This document shows, one piece after another, positions 63,801-64,000 of a stretch of 64,000 nucleotides of DNA. The notes under the pieces are model-generated. The model did not search any database. It was not told the DNA's origin and saw only the letters and a program-made list of their open reading frames with translations. Positions within the stretch are counted from its first letter, which is position 1; each line of letters begins with the position of its first letter. Position numbers and translations under genes: made by a program. The stretch comes from an uncultured Verrucomicrobia subdivision 3 bacterium (GTDB lineage: Bacteria; Verrucomicrobiota; Verrucomicrobiia; Limisphaerales; UBA11358). Location of the stretch: contig CAIPKV010000028.1 in assembly GCA_903865745.1 (NCBI GenBank), forward strand, positions 1-64,000, written 5' to 3'.

Positions 63801-64000
63801 GAGTGCCGGTGATGGTGACGTTTTGGTTTGCCAGTGCCACCTTGTCGTTCGCGCCGGTGGCGCTGCTGCTCAAGTCAAATTTGACGCCGGAACTGGTGCC
63901 GCTGAAAGTGAGAGTTTGTGACAGGTTAAGCGTGGCGCTACCGTGGGGGTAAAGAACCGCAGTCGCATTATTTGCCACCGTCACAGCTCCACCAATGGTG
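60826..64000 (-). CDS. Giant MBG/YDG-repeat surface protein, 5' end outside the window
   Basis: More than 1050 aa, open to the window edge. The visible N-terminal part (SATLNLSQTLTFSG...TLDYNDYVLINAGSG) resembles passenger-associated strand repeats. Three MBG modules of about 85 residues follow, each with SGQ(S/T)KVYGA-DPT-TY and NYSI-F--ANF-IT. Then come Ig-like repeats (ATTSLLLTNS..., YLGDNNYLGSS, YLGDGNYLGST) and a C-terminal module ending SSAYYRIKWQP, common in Verrucomicrobia secreted proteins. Thr/Asn/Ser content is very high. It is probably exported and surface-attached or released; no anchor is visible at the C-terminus. Confidence 0.85.
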   Translation of the reverse strand, partial: TIGGAVTVANNATAVLYPHGSATLNLSQTLTFSGTSSGVKFDLSSSATGANDKVALANQNVTITGTPQITINSAGTLDYNDYVLINAGSGTVSGAFNTTPVFTGTTPKYSGQYSIVTTANQVKLHYTPIALTVSANSGQSKVYGATDPTLTYTLASGSLVTGDNFSGVLSRATGENVGNYAILQNTLTAGNYYSITFNSANFGITQKPITVTATSGQTKVYGASDPTLTYGVSPALITGDSFSGALSRAAGENVGSSYAIALNNLTNANYSIAFTPANFAITQKPITVTATSGQTKVYGAVDPTFTYTVSPALVGSDTLTGSLSRVAGETVAGSPYAIALNTLTNANYSIAFVSANFAITTRPISITAQPNTKIHDGDTTATNVPTLTAGTLASGDGFATLAEHYLDAAVGTGKTLIPTATITNSATTDVTANYAITPLNDTTGVINSAQATTSLLLTNSIGETNYYGQTLIFTAVVETNNVTAANASSNVVFSLGSTPVWTNVVVGGVAYYTNDDLTVGVTNFTAQYLGDNNYLGSSVTVTQTVLQTTPTLTLTASAITYGQTLTSSSLTGSVATNGYDLDADGDEAVAGSFAFADNTIIPNAGVTNVWVIFLPTDTTNYTTASNTVSVTVNKANSSVTVTGTTSFTYEGAGQGPASASFTGSSGALSFNYSGTGFGPSANTPTNAGSYTVTATLAADSNYNSATSSPTAFNISPAPASVTADAKTKPYGTGNPPLTATVVGQVIGGDTINYSLNTDAGQYSAVGVSNIMVTLGGNPNYNVSATNGTLTISQANTFVGASSSENPSGFKDTVSYTATLPADATGSVVFSSTNGAFSTNAVSSGSATSFSITNLPRGTNVITVDYLGDGNYLGSTTNLDQIVTNHPPMLAPLSLTRTAGLGLHFPWSQLTNQWSDVDGDAVTLTTFNLSTTNSVSLITNATLIGYPSTAPNVADQINYTASDSYGDTVAGVINIAVNAYVTGTNSIVNITTGNPTTLKAYGVIGFSYITERSTNLTDWASIATNTVSTNGVISVSDSFSDLGGTPPSSAYYRIKWQP

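Overview
The window looks like chromosome from a free-living, Gram-negative member of the Verrucomicrobiota, probably the Pedosphaera/Limisphaerales side. The reasons are the mix of LL-diaminopimelate aminotransferase (dapL), a prepilin-type secreted protein, Tat-exported aldo/keto reductases, GH78- and GH43-like secreted glycosidases, a multihaem cytochrome fused to a b-type membrane domain, and an MBG-repeat surface protein. Taxonomy is inferred from gene content only.

Layout. 1-3957: right end of an integrated element, with an AbiEi/AbiEii pair (AbiEii broken by an early stop), an unknown gene behind a TA-style promoter, an excisionase-like HTH gene and a tyrosine integrase whose 3' end runs antisense through tRNA-Ser. 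4278-9449: 11-haem cytochrome c/b fusion, a secreted glycosidase, tRNA-Cys, a TPR protein and an HpnA-like epimerase. 9450-11507: repeats around one conserved unknown gene. 11508-17806: CzcCBA-type metal efflux operon. 18031-24726: aminotransferase, MnmD-like methyltransferase, galE, response regulator, NikR, a prepilin-like protein and a nickel transporter. 24778-27078: guaB, whose 3' end is duplicated around a zeta-toxin/small-protein pair. 27664-29694: ExbB/ExbD/TonB-like operon. 29839-33848: NUDIX protein, membrane protein, hpt and a nucleoside transporter. 34658-41272: aldo/keto reductase, dapL, a secreted unknown, and larB-larC-larE for the nickel-pincer cofactor. 41296-47219: rhamnosidase, pseudouridine synthase and the betaine-lipid pair btaB/btaA. 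47812-53145: zinc-ribbon protein, polyferredoxin, DUF362, DUF6599-like and aldo/keto reductase operon. 53752-58974: RlmI-like methyltransferase, CBS protein, two small membrane proteins, peptide deformylase, ParB and an S1-type RNA-binding protein. 59047-64000: accessory stretch with two XRE genes, a tRNA 3' remnant, an IS3 scrap and a partial MBG-repeat protein.

The most striking feature is a set of five intergenic arrays (10107-10412, 27128-27663, 33963-34397, 47412-47705, 53368-53556). Their unit sequences are unrelated, yet each has an exact 21-bp period (42 bp = 2 x 21 in one) with no slip in phase over 9 to about 25 units. Most units carry a small inverted repeat. Twenty-one bp is two turns of B-DNA and also seven codons, so helical phasing, a serial RNA hairpin and a heptad peptide are all open explanations. 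I know of no described system that accounts for them.

Links between genes: NikR, the nickel transporter and LarB/C/E form a nickel uptake and cofactor theme with no LarA in view. guaB, hpt and the nucleoside transporter cover purine synthesis and salvage. BtaA/BtaB suggests phosphorus-free membrane lipids. The polyferredoxin operon and the multihaem cytochrome point to membrane electron transfer.
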